This document shows positions 1 through 5,820 of a stretch of DNA of 8,546 nt, piece after piece. The position numbers and the translations under genes were made by a program. The notes beneath the pieces are model-generated. The model was not told the DNA's origin, did no database searches, and saw only the letters and a program-made list of their open reading frames with translations. Source of the stretch: Synechococcales cyanobacterium PMM_0073 (GTDB lineage Bacteria; Cyanobacteriota; Cyanobacteriia; Elainellales; Elainellaceae); contig CASBQH010000482.1 of NCBI GenBank assembly GCA_949127695.1, forward strand, positions 1 to 8,546, in the 5' to 3' direction. Within the stretch, counting starts at the first letter, position 1. Every line of letters begins with the position of its first letter.

Positions 1-825
1 GGCCATAATCACCGAGACGGCATTCTCAATCGATTGGCGGGTAATGATATCTCTGGGGCAGAGATTACGGCGAATTGCCTCGACCAATATTTTTCCTGCC
101 AGTTGAGTATTCTCTGCTTTTTCGGGGTCGATTGCCGACATGGTAGAGGAATACATCGGGCTCATGCCCATGGCCTCAAAGGCTGAAGACATGGTGTTGG
201 CCGTATACATGCCGCCGCAGGAACCCGCTCCCGGACAGGCATTGCGCTCGATGGCATAGAGCATTGCTTCATCGATTCTGCCAGCGCTGTATTGACCCAC
301 TGCCTCAAAAGAACTGACAACCGTTAGATCGGTGCCTGCCAAGTTCCCTGGCTTAATTGTGCCGCCATAGATAAAGACGGCGGGAATATTGATCCGCGCC
401 ATCGCAATCATCGCGCCGGGCATGTTTTTGTCGCAGCCGCCGATTGCCAGCACGCCGTCTAGGCTCTGGCCTTTGCAGACGGTTTCAATCGAGTCGGCAA
501 TCACATCCCGTGACACTAGCGAATATTTCATCCCTTCGGTGCCCATCGAAATGCCGTCGCTGATCGTGATCGTGCCGAAGATCTGCGGCATTCCGCCTGC
601 TGCCCGGATGCCGGCCTCAGCCTGAGTCGCCAATGGCGCAATTCCCATGTTGCAGGGAGTGATCGTGCTGTGGGCGCTGGCCACCCCAACAATCGGCTTG
701 GTGAAGTCAGCATCCTCAAACCCGACAGCACGCAGCATAGCGCGATTGGGCGAGCGCTGAACGCCCTGGGTGACAACCTGGCTTCTGGGGTTGGTTAACA
801 TCTGGTCGGGGGTTTGGTCGGGCAT
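1..825 (-). CDS. ilvD: Dihydroxy-acid dehydratase, N-terminal 275 residues (partial at window edge)
   Basis: Dihydroxy-acid dehydratase removes water from 2,3-dihydroxy-3-methyl-butanoate and -pentanoate to give the 2-keto acids that precede valine, leucine and isoleucine. It is a cytosolic iron-sulfur enzyme. The frame is open from ATG 823-825 to base 1, giving 275 residues of a family usually near 560, so the C-terminal half lies outside the window. The three cysteines expected to hold the cluster are visible: C58 in TPCNMG, C131 in GGCDKNMPG and C203 in [13 protein letters not shown]133, next to C131, matches the lysine that is carbamylated to bind magnesium in the family. The start is supported by a strong ribosome site, GAGGAGG, 5 bases before the ATG. 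The gene diverges from the pentapeptide gene at 1020. Identification is very secure. Confidence 0.96.
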   Translation of the reverse strand, partial: MPDQTPDQMLTNPRSQVVTQGVQRSPNRAMLRAVGFEDADFTKPIVGVASAHSTITPCNMGIAPLATQAEAGIRAAGGMPQIFGTITISDGISMGTEGMKYSLVSRDVIADSIETVCKGQSLDGVLAIGGCDKNMPGAMIAMARINIPAVFIYGGTIKPGNLAGTDLTVVSSFEAVGQYSAGRIDEAMLYAIERNACPGAGSCGGMYTANTMSSAFEAMGMSPMYSSTMSAIDPEKAENTQLAGKILVEAIRRNLCPRDIITRQSIENAVSVIMA

Positions 826-1019
826 GTTTGCCTCCTCTCTGTTGTGGATCGGGATAGATAGTTGCCGTAATTTGCAATTTGTCGCTGTTTTTTGGGCGTA
901 AAGCGAGTTGAGATGCGGCTCCCTCCCATAAGATTAAGGGAACTCTGACGCTTACCGGCTAATTTGGGGCAACCTCAGTATGACTACAAGCAAACTACAA
1001 GCAAATAAGACAATCAACC
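826..1019. promoter_or_regulatory. Divergent intergenic region between ilvD and the pentapeptide gene
   Basis: These 194 bases must carry the promoters of both ilvD (leftward) and the pentapeptide gene (rightward), since the two genes diverge. I see no convincing sigma-70 promoter on either strand. On the minus strand, GACAAA followed 17 bases later by TATCTA, within about 60 bases of the ilvD start, is a weak candidate. No riboswitch or attenuator structure for branched-chain amino acids was recognised. The ilvD ribosome site lies at its left end. Confidence 0.5.
983..1004 (+). repeat. Two tandem copies of an 11-base repeat upstream of the pentapeptide gene
   Basis: ACTACAAGCAA occurs twice with no gap (983-993 and 994-1004), ending 15 bases before the start codon at 1020. 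The period is about one turn of DNA. It could be part of a regulator site, a transcript leader element or a chance duplication. The sequence alone does not decide. Confidence 0.6.
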
Positions 1020-1859
1020 ATGTATGTGGACGAACTGCTGGATAGCTATGCAGCAGGCAAGCGCGACTTCCAGGAAATCAGCCTGATTGGCGTAAACCTC
1101 AGTGGCAAAGACCTCAGAGGGATTAGCCTGCGTCGTGCCAACCTCAGCCAGTCGATTCTGCGCGGGGCTGACCTCAGCTCGGCCAATCTGCGTGAAGCCA
1201 AGCTGATGGGTGCAGATTTGAGTCAGGCCACCTTAGTTGAGAGCAATTTAATTGGCGCAGATTTGAGTCAGGCTAACCTATACGAGACTGACTTGGCACG
1301 GGCTGGGCTGCGCGGGGCACGCCTAATTTCGGCCAACTTCAGCCGCGCCAACCTGCCCGAAGCCAATCTGGGTGAAGCGAATCTGAGTAACGCCAATTTT
1401 AGCGAAGCCAACCTGGCTCATGCCAGTCTGCATCGCGCCAAGCTGATCAAATGCAATCTGACTCGCGCCATTTTGGAAAGCGCTAATCTCTCCAATGCCA
1501 TGCTTAACAACGCGATTTTGGAGAGCGCCAATCTCACCGACGTGATTGGCCATGGGATTACGCTGGAAGAGGCTGACCTGCGCGAAGCCGACCTCAGTCG
1601 GGCAAGGCTGATCAGCGCCAATTTGATCAACGCCAATCTGGGACGCGCCAACGCTAGAGGCGTCAACTTGAACTGGACTTCGCTCAGAGGAGCCAACCTG
1701 CGGCGCGCCAATCTCTACCGAGCGCAGCTGAGCTGGGCTAACCTGAGTGAAGCTGACCTGAGCGAAGCCGTGCTGATCAGCGCCAACATTAACCAAACCA
1801 ATCTGCATCATGCCGACTTGACAGGCACAATTATGCCGAGCGGTGTCACCCACGACTAG
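1020..1859 (+). CDS. Pentapeptide-repeat protein
   Basis: A 279-residue protein built almost wholly of A(D/N)LXX repeats from about residue 20 to residue 270, roughly fifty pentapeptides. Such repeats fold into a right-handed four-sided beta-helix, with the central L packed inside. The regular pattern is interrupted near residues 177-184 (around DVIGHGITL), probably a bulge or loop. The first 20 residues (MYVDELLDSYAAGKRDF) look like the short helical N-terminal cap common in cyanobacterial members, and the end carries GTIMPSG, a frequent C-terminal ending. No signal peptide or membrane segment is seen, so it is probably cytosolic. The start fits the family although no clear ribosome site precedes the ATG. 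The molecular role of most cyanobacterial members is unknown. Some pentapeptide proteins elsewhere mimic DNA and protect gyrase, but nothing here shows that function. Confidence 0.93.
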   Translation: MYVDELLDSYAAGKRDFQEISLIGVNLSGKDLRGISLRRANLSQSILRGADLSSANLREAKLMGADLSQATLVESNLIGADLSQANLYETDLARAGLRGARLISANFSRANLPEANLGEANLSNANFSEANLAHASLHRAKLIKCNLTRAILESANLSNAMLNNAILESANLTDVIGHGITLEEADLREADLSRARLISANLINANLGRANARGVNLNWTSLRGANLRRANLYRAQLSWANLSEADLSEAVLISANINQTNLHHADLTGTIMPSGVTHD

Positions 1860-2015
1860 GAGTAGCATAAAATGACTTGTAAAGTGCTGCGGCAGAGAAA
1901 ATTGTTGTAGGTTGAATTAGCAAAAGTCCCAGGTTCTGGGCAATCTGATCAGCAGTCGCCGTTCCAGCGTGAGTCAGCTTTAGATCGTTTGATATGTTCT
2001 TGCCGTTTTGCCGAT

Positions 2016-2021
2016 AGGTGG
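2016..2021 (+). promoter_or_regulatory. Ribosome binding site deciding the pilT start
   Basis: AGGTGG lies 3 bases before ATG 2025-2027. The same frame stays open upstream to a TTG at 1989, but that start would add a cysteine- and arginine-containing dozen residues with no ribosome site. The ATG is preferred, although the spacing is short. Confidence 0.55.
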
Positions 2022-2024
2022 TTT

Positions 2025-3407
2025 ATGACAGAATCCCAACGCCCGACTTCCGCTTCTGTGCCTGCTTCTGCTTCGAGAGTGCCGCCGCCGCCGCCCGGTC
2101 GCCCCGTGGTGGGTCAGATGCCGCCCGGTATGGCTCCGCAGGCGGCTGGGATGACCTCACAGACGATGACTTCCCAGACCATGCCTTCCCAAACCATGCC
2201 TTCTTCCCAGACCCTGCCGATGGCTCCCCCTGCTAATCCCATGGCCAATCCTGCCGCGAACCCAGCAGCCAACCCTGCCGCTCGCGCCGCCGGACATCGT
2301 CCTGCGCCACCGCCTGCTTCAATGCGCGGACGCAAGCCTGCTGCCGGACAGCCGACGATGGCGCAATTGGTGCGAGAAGCCTTCGACAAGGGCTTTTCTG
2401 ACGTGCATACGGGCGTGGGTGAAGTGCCGCGCTTCCGCAGCCGAGGCGAAATTGAAACCACCAGCTACCCGGAAACTGACCGCGAAACCTTCATGAGCTG
2501 GCTGAAGGAGATCCTCAGCGACGAAGAGATCAAGCGCTTCCAGGATACGCTCGACTTCGATGGCGCGACCCAGTACGAATTCGCTCGCGTCCGGATCAAT
2601 GTCTTCGACTCGATGCGTGGCCCCTCCATGGTGATGCGCCTGATCCCGCTGAAGATTCTGACGATGGAGCAGCTGAATCTGCCTGCCGTCTTCAAAGATG
2701 TCTGTCATCACCACAAGGGCTTGGTTTTGATTACCGGCCCGACGGGTTCGGGTAAGTCCACCACCCTGGCGGCAATGATTGACTACATCAACAAGGAGAT
2801 GCCGAAGAATATTATTACGATTGAAGACCCGGTGGAATTTGTCCATACCAGCCAGAAGTCTTTGATCAAGCAGCGCGAGGTCGGCATCCATACGCTCAAG
2901 TTTGACAATGCCCTGAAGGCCGCGCTGCGGGAAGACCCAGATATTATTCTGGTGGGTGAAATGCGCGACAAAGAAACCGTGAACACGGCGCTCAAAGCTG
3001 CCCAAACCGGCCACTTGGTAATGGGGACGCTGCATACCAACAGCGCCGTCAAGACGATTGAGCGGATTTTGCAGCTCTATGAGCCGGATCAGCAGGAGCC
3101 GATTCGGGTTTCGATTGCCGAGTCGCTGGTTTCGGTGATTGCTCAGGGGCTTTGCCGCACCACCGACGGCAAGCGCGCCGCCTACCACGACATTTTGATC
3201 AACACCGACGCGATCCGTGATTATATTCGCCGGGGCGAAACCGACGAGATTGAGGCGATCATTCCCCGCTGCACCTTCGATGGCATGTGTACGATGAACC
3301 AGTCGCTCTACAAGCTCTATGAGGCCGGTCGGATCACCGAAGAAACGGCGCTGGAGCATTCGCCTAAGCCCAACGAAATGGCGCAGATTCTGCGGGGTCG
3401 CGTCTAG
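2025..3407 (+). CDS. pilT: Type IV pilus retraction ATPase PilT, with long N-terminal extension (PilT2-like)
   Basis: PilT is a hexameric cytoplasmic ATPase at the base of type IV pili. It powers pilus retraction for twitching, phototaxis and DNA uptake. From ATG 2025 the protein has 460 residues, about 100 more than a typical PilT. Residues 1-110 are a low-complexity tail rich in Pro, Ala, Met, Gln and Thr. Residues about 112-215 form the PAS-like N-terminal domain, followed by the RecA-like ATPase core. The core has Walker A GPTGSGKST (238-246), the Asp box TIEDPVEF (265-272), Walker B DIILVGEMRD (306-315) and the His box GHLVMGTLHT (329-338). AIRDYIRR (396-403) stands where PilT has its AIRNLIRE retraction motif. 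All catalytic motifs are intact. Cyanobacteria often have two PilT proteins. The extended tail and divergent AIRNLIRE motif make a PilT2-type paralogue likelier than the main PilT1, but this is inference. Confidence 0.93.
   Translation: MTESQRPTSASVPASASRVPPPPPGRPVVGQMPPGMAPQAAGMTSQTMTSQTMPSQTMPSSQTLPMAPPANPMANPAANPAANPAARAAGHRPAPPPASMRGRKPAAGQPTMAQLVREAFDKGFSDVHTGVGEVPRFRSRGEIETTSYPETDRETFMSWLKEILSDEEIKRFQDTLDFDGATQYEFARVRINVFDSMRGPSMVMRLIPLKILTMEQLNLPAVFKDVCHHHKGLVLITGPTGSGKSTTLAAMIDYINKEMPKNIITIEDPVEFVHTSQKSLIKQREVGIHTLKFDNALKAALREDPDIILVGEMRDKETVNTALKAAQTGHLVMGTLHTNSAVKTIERILQLYEPDQQEPIRVSIAESLVSVIAQGLCRTTDGKRAAYHDILINTDAIRDYIRRGETDEIEAIIPRCTFDGMCTMNQSLYKLYEAGRITEETALEHSPKPNEMAQILRGRV
2151..2282 (+). 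repeat. Degenerate in-frame repeats coding the low-complexity tail of PilT
   Basis: Bases 2151-2216 encode four imperfect copies of a (T/S)QTM(T/P)S-type unit (residues 43-64), at the DNA level variants of TCCCAGACCATG. Bases 2232-2282 encode four ANP(A/M) tetrapeptides (residues 70-86) with repeated AACCC(A/T)GC-like stretches. Copy number could vary by slippage without breaking the frame when whole units are gained or lost. Confidence 0.75.
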
Positions 3408-3439
3408 CGTTCAGCCCCGAACCCGCCATCAATTTCTCT

Positions 3440-3464
3440 CCGCAGGGTCAGTCTGGCTCTGCGG
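3440..3464 (+). terminator. Strong hairpin between pilT and the KaiB-like gene, possible terminator or attenuator
   Basis: CCGCAGGGTCA at 3440-3450 can pair with TGGCTCTGCGG at 3454-3464, giving 11 pairs (two of them G-U) closed by a three-base loop. It begins 33 bases after the pilT stop and ends 3 bases before the TTG start of the next gene. It is followed by TTCTTGT and not by a real run of T, so as an intrinsic terminator it would be weak. It could reduce read-through from pilT or limit translation of the following gene. Confidence 0.5.
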
Positions 3465-3467
3465 TTC

Positions 3468-4283
3468 TTGTCAGTGAGCCACCATAAAATAGCTGCATCG
3501 CTCAATTCACCCTGCCTCCTTAAGCCACCGTTGCCATCTTCACAGCCCGTTTCGCCTAATCTGTCCAGCCCAGACCCCAGCCTGTTTAAGGGAATTGCCC
3601 TGTTTACGCCGGGAGGTGATCTGGTCTACTGCATTGATCTGCATAAGCAGACGCGCTGGCACTTGCAGCTTTGCCTGTTTTTGCAAGAGCTGCTGGGTCT
3701 AGCTGAACCGCCACATTTCTTAGTACCCTGCTTCACTGCCACAGTCGATCACTGGCGCGATCCGCGCAGTCAAACACTGACGACTTTTGCCGAGATCTAT
3801 CCCTATGTAGCGCGACACCAAGCCTTACTCAACGCCCTGTTTGGCTCAGCCGATTTAGACTGGCAGCCCGCGCGCCATGACTGCGATCCGCTGGTGATTG
3901 CGGCCTATCGCCAGCAGTTCCCGCAGCTCTGGCAGACGCATGATCTAGTCGCCAGACTTCAGCCAACTCAGGCCGCTGCCCATCTGCTCAGTTCGCCCCT
4001 GCCTGCGCCAGACTTTTCGGGGCAGGGCTATGTGATGCGGCTATTTGTCTCTGGCAGCAACAGCGCCACTGAGCGAATTTTGACCGCGCTGCATCAGCTG
4101 CTCGAAAGTGAGCTGCATCAGCCCTATACGCTGAAGGTAATCGATGTCCGCAAGCATCCAGAGCTAGCTGAGGCCGATCAAATTACGGCCACCCCAACCT
4201 TAATCAAGCTCTGGCCAAAACCCGTGCAGCGGATTGTGGGTGAAATTGATGATCCGCTGAAGCTGTTGCAGGTAATTCGCTAA
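3468..4283 (+). CDS. Two-part protein: uncharacterised N-terminal domain plus C-terminal KaiB-like domain
   Basis: A 271-residue protein if read from TTG 3468. Residues 188-271 align without gaps to the circadian clock protein KaiB as I remember it, sharing the YV..L.V.G opening, Y.LKVIDV, the KxPxLAExDxIxATPTLxK core with cis-proline P243, and P.PV.RI.G. This is the thioredoxin-like fold used by KaiB and by the sensor domain of kinase SasA, both of which bind KaiC. Residues about 40-130 (LFKGIALFTPGG, then an Arg/Trp/Leu-rich stretch through FLVPCF) look like a compact conserved domain that I cannot name. Residues 1-38 are low-complexity. No kinase domain, signal peptide or membrane segment is present. 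The start is uncertain: TTG 3468 and GTG 3474 are candidates, neither with a clear ribosome site, and the first in-frame ATG lies only at residue 190. The gene follows pilT by 60 bases on the same strand. KaiB relatedness is clear; a clock role is unproven. Confidence 0.85.
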   Translation: MSVSHHKIAASLNSPCLLKPPLPSSQPVSPNLSSPDPSLFKGIALFTPGGDLVYCIDLHKQTRWHLQLCLFLQELLGLAEPPHFLVPCFTATVDHWRDPRSQTLTTFAEIYPYVARHQALLNALFGSADLDWQPARHDCDPLVIAAYRQQFPQLWQTHDLVARLQPTQAAAHLLSSPLPAPDFSGQGYVMRLFVSGSNSATERILTALHQLLESELHQPYTLKVIDVRKHPELAEADQITATPTLIKLWPKPVQRIVGEIDDPLKLLQVIR

Positions 4284-4321
4284 GACTAGACCCTTTACAT
4301 CTCTACATCTTTATATATTGG

Positions 4322-4771
4322 CTATATCGGCAAGATGGATCGCTGACAGCTGGGGCAAATCGCATGAATGGTCAGCTGACAGTCGAGCAGATGGTAGCCT
4401 TCTTTCTGAGCCGTTTTGGCTCCCATTTTCAAGATTGAATCGTTTTTGAATTCGGTCGTTTTGTTGCAGCGAACGCAGATCAAATGGTGATGATGATAGG
4501 GCGCAGGCTGGTTAATTTCGTAGTGCTTGTGGCCTTCAGCTAGCTCCAGCTCGCGCAGAATTCCCATCCGCGACATCATTTTCAGGTTGCGATAGATGGT
4601 TGACAGGCTGATTGGCTCGCCGTCTTGCTGGAGCAGCACATGCAGATCTTCGGCGCTGAGATGCTCGCCCGTTGGCAGATTTTGGAAAATTTGCAGGATG
4701 GTTTCTCGCTGGGGGGTGAGACGCCAGCCCCGCTCGTGCAGCTCAGCCTTGAGGGAGGATACGGTGTACAT
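4322..4771 (-). CDS. fur: Ferric uptake regulator, FurA type
   Basis: Fur is a dimeric metal-dependent repressor of iron acquisition genes. From ATG 4769-4771 it has 149 residues, the usual length. The N-terminal winged helix (1-82) contains RLTPQRETIL and the recognition helix ISLSTIYRNLK (54-64). The metal-binding and dimer domain carries HKHYEINQP, four histidines at 93-96, and two CXXC motifs, CVRC (99-102) and CPSC (139-142), plus C131. Anabaena FurA has the same cysteines, where they were linked to redox sensing and the Cys-Pro motif to heme binding. This pattern fits FurA and not Zur (FurB) or PerR (FurC). The frame stays open 64 codons further upstream, but that extension lacks family similarity and covers the promoter boxes, so it is rejected. 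A GAAGG site lies 9 bases before the chosen ATG. Three Fur-box-like sites upstream point to autoregulation. Confidence 0.95.
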   Translation of the reverse strand: MYTVSSLKAELHERGWRLTPQRETILQIFQNLPTGEHLSAEDLHVLLQQDGEPISLSTIYRNLKMMSRMGILRELELAEGHKHYEINQPAPYHHHHLICVRCNKTTEFKNDSILKMGAKTAQKEGYHLLDCQLTIHAICPSCQRSILPI

Positions 4772-4780
4772 AATGCGATG

Positions 4781-4790
4781 CCTTCTCAAT
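4781..4790 (+). promoter_or_regulatory. Fur-box-like site 1 upstream of fur
   Basis: CCTTCTCAAT, containing TTCTCAAT as in cyanobacterial FurA sites of the TTCTCAATAA kind. It lies 10-19 bases before the fur start and overlaps its ribosome site. With the site at 4802-4811 it forms an inverted repeat with one mismatch (CCTTCTCAAT against AATGAGAAGG). Confidence 0.6.
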
Positions 4791-4801
4791 AGTGCGGCCT
4801 T

Positions 4802-4811
4802 AATGAGAAGG
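4802..4811 (-). promoter_or_regulatory. Fur-box-like site 2 upstream of fur
   Basis: AATGAGAAGG on the plus strand, reading CCTTCTCATT on the fur-coding strand, 31-40 bases before the fur start. It is the second arm of the inverted repeat with site 1, separated by 11 bases, a natural arrangement for binding two Fur dimers side by side. Confidence 0.6.
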
Positions 4812-4847
4812 ATAACAATTGCTGGCATGATTTGCAACAGCTTTAGC

Positions 4848-4862
4848 TTATTGAGAATGATA
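4848..4862 (-). promoter_or_regulatory. Fur-box-like site 3 upstream of fur
   Basis: TTATTGAGAATGATA on the plus strand, reading TATCATTCTCAATAA on the fur-coding strand. It contains the TTCTCAATAA element of cyanobacterial FurA sites together with a GAGAATGATA stretch resembling the classical Fur box hexamers. It lies about 77-91 bases before the fur start and is the best single match of the three. Confidence 0.65.
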
Positions 4863-4997
4863 TCTAAGAAGCTGGGAGTGAGTAGCCTGCTTATGTTCTG
4901 GGTGATTATCAAGCTAACTGGCGTTGCTCTATCTTTAGAGAGAGATTTTAGCCTCCTAGCCACTCACTGCCTTGCCAAATATTAAGAAATGCTGAGG

Positions 4998-5015
4998 CGG
5001 CAGTAGACGGCAGTA
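4998..5015 (+). repeat. Short direct repeat upstream of riboflavin synthase
   Basis: CGGCAGTA occurs at 4998-5005 and again at 5008-5015, a 10-base period, in the fur-ribE intergenic region about 115-130 bases before the riboflavin synthase start. The spacing would put both copies on the same face of the DNA. Function unknown; it may be chance. Confidence 0.4.
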
Positions 5016-5130
5016 TTAGTTGCGAAAGACTATCAACCGAATCAAACTCGAGTCAGGCTGGCTCCGAATCTAAGCCCCCGCAATCTGCAAATCTTGCTAG
5101 GCTGAAGCAAAGTTATTGGGTGTGCATGCT

Positions 5131-5820
5131 TTGTTTACAGGACTTGTGGCCACAGTCGGCAGATTGCAGCTTTTGGGCGATCAGCAGGTGCGGATCTCAG
5201 ATGCCGCCGCGATTGCTGGGGCAGCTTTGGCCGTGGGCGACAGCGTGGCCGTCGATGGCGTTTGCCTTACCGTCACTGAAGTTCTGCCGACTGGATTTAT
5301 TGCCGATATCTCACCCGAAACCATCAGCCGCACGGTGTTTAGCAGTTCTGACGGCGGTGAGCGCAGCGTTAATTTGGAGCCTTCGCTGCGGGTGGGCAGC
5401 AAGCTGGGCGGCCATTTTGTCACCGGCCATATTGACGGCTTGGGCTACCTGGAAGCTTCAGTCCAGACCGAAAACGCCTGGGAGATTAGCTTCAGCATCC
5501 CAGATGCCAGAGTGGCGCGCTACATTGTGCCCAAAGGCAGCATTGCCGTAAATGGCATTAGCCTGACGGTGGCGGAATGCAGCGCCAGCGGCAATTGGTT
5601 TAAGGTGGCGGTGATTCCGCATACCTACGCCGAAACCAACCTGAATCAGCTTCAGCCCGGAAGTCCGGTCAATCTAGAAGGCGACTTGCTGGGCAAATAT
5701 GTCGAAAAGTTTTTGCGTCTGGGGCAGGCTGATCCGGCGGTTGGCGAATTGGAGAGCCTGTATCACGCTGCTGAAGAATCGCTGAGTCCAGCGTTTTTAG
5801 CTGAGCATGGCTATTTCTGA
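5131..5820 (+). CDS. ribE: Riboflavin synthase, alpha chain
   Basis: Riboflavin synthase joins two 6,7-dimethyl-8-ribityllumazine molecules to give riboflavin and a pyrimidine, the last step of riboflavin synthesis, in the cytosol as a trimer. The 229-residue protein has the two tandem lumazine-binding barrels of the family. The first runs from MFTGLV through GDSVAVDGVCLTVTE (36-50) and VNLEPSLRVGSKLGGHFVTG. The second has KGSIAVNGISLTVAE (135-149), VIPHTYAETNL and VNLEGDLLGKYVEKFL (180-195). F2, C45, the histidines at 97 and 100, and D185 fit positions known to matter in the family. TTG 5131 is chosen because homologues begin exactly at MFTGL. In-frame GTG 5122 and TTG 5116 are alternatives adding 3 or 5 residues, and no strong ribosome site separates them. 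About 20 residues after the last barrel extend beyond common family length. Some nomenclatures call this gene ribC. Confidence 0.95.
   Translation: MFTGLVATVGRLQLLGDQQVRISDAAAIAGAALAVGDSVAVDGVCLTVTEVLPTGFIADISPETISRTVFSSSDGGERSVNLEPSLRVGSKLGGHFVTGHIDGLGYLEASVQTENAWEISFSIPDARVARYIVPKGSIAVNGISLTVAECSASGNWFKVAVIPHTYAETNLNQLQPGSPVNLEGDLLGKYVEKFLRLGQADPAVGELESLYHAAEESLSPAFLAEHGYF

Larger units (their letters stand above)
4772..5130. promoter_or_regulatory. Divergent intergenic region between fur and riboflavin synthase (359 bases)
   Basis: This gene-free stretch must hold the leftward fur promoter and the rightward riboflavin synthase promoter. The fur-proximal 90 bases carry three Fur-box-like sites. 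On the minus strand TTGCAA (4831-4836 region) followed about 16 bases later by TTATCC is a weak fur promoter candidate lying among the boxes. On the plus side TGCTAGGCT near 5096-5104 could be an extended -10 for riboflavin synthase, without a good -35. I see no FMN riboswitch: the conserved RFN core sequences are absent. No tRNA or small gene was recognised. Confidence 0.6.

Noticed and set aside
389..776. Small open frames on both strands within the ilvD region.
   Set aside because: They overlap the clearly coding ilvD frame, which carries all three cluster cysteines, and they show no family features of their own.
1323..1868. A 181-codon open frame opposite the pentapeptide gene, with a repeating VGxxQ pattern.
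   Set aside because: The pattern is the mirror of the pentapeptide repeat codons, and a second overlapping minus frame shows the same periodicity. No start signal supports it.
1928..1940. Hairpin CCCAG-GTT-CTGGG after the pentapeptide gene as a terminator.
   Set aside because: The stem has only five pairs and is followed by CAATCTG with no T-run, so it is too weak to call.
1989..2024. A longer PilT starting at TTG 1989.
   Set aside because: There is no ribosome site before the TTG, while ATG 2025 has AGGTGG immediately upstream.
2319..3359. A 346-codon open frame on the minus strand opposite pilT.
   Set aside because: It lies wholly within a gene with intact PilT motifs, has no recognisable domains, and is rich in His, Arg and Asn as expected for a codon-bias shadow.
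4772..4963. A 64-residue N-terminal extension of Fur.
   Set aside because: The extension shows no Fur family similarity and covers the Fur-box-like sites. ATG 4771 gives the normal length and has a ribosome site.
4964..5130. An FMN riboswitch upstream of riboflavin synthase.
   Set aside because: None of the conserved RFN core sequences or its multi-stem layout can be found.
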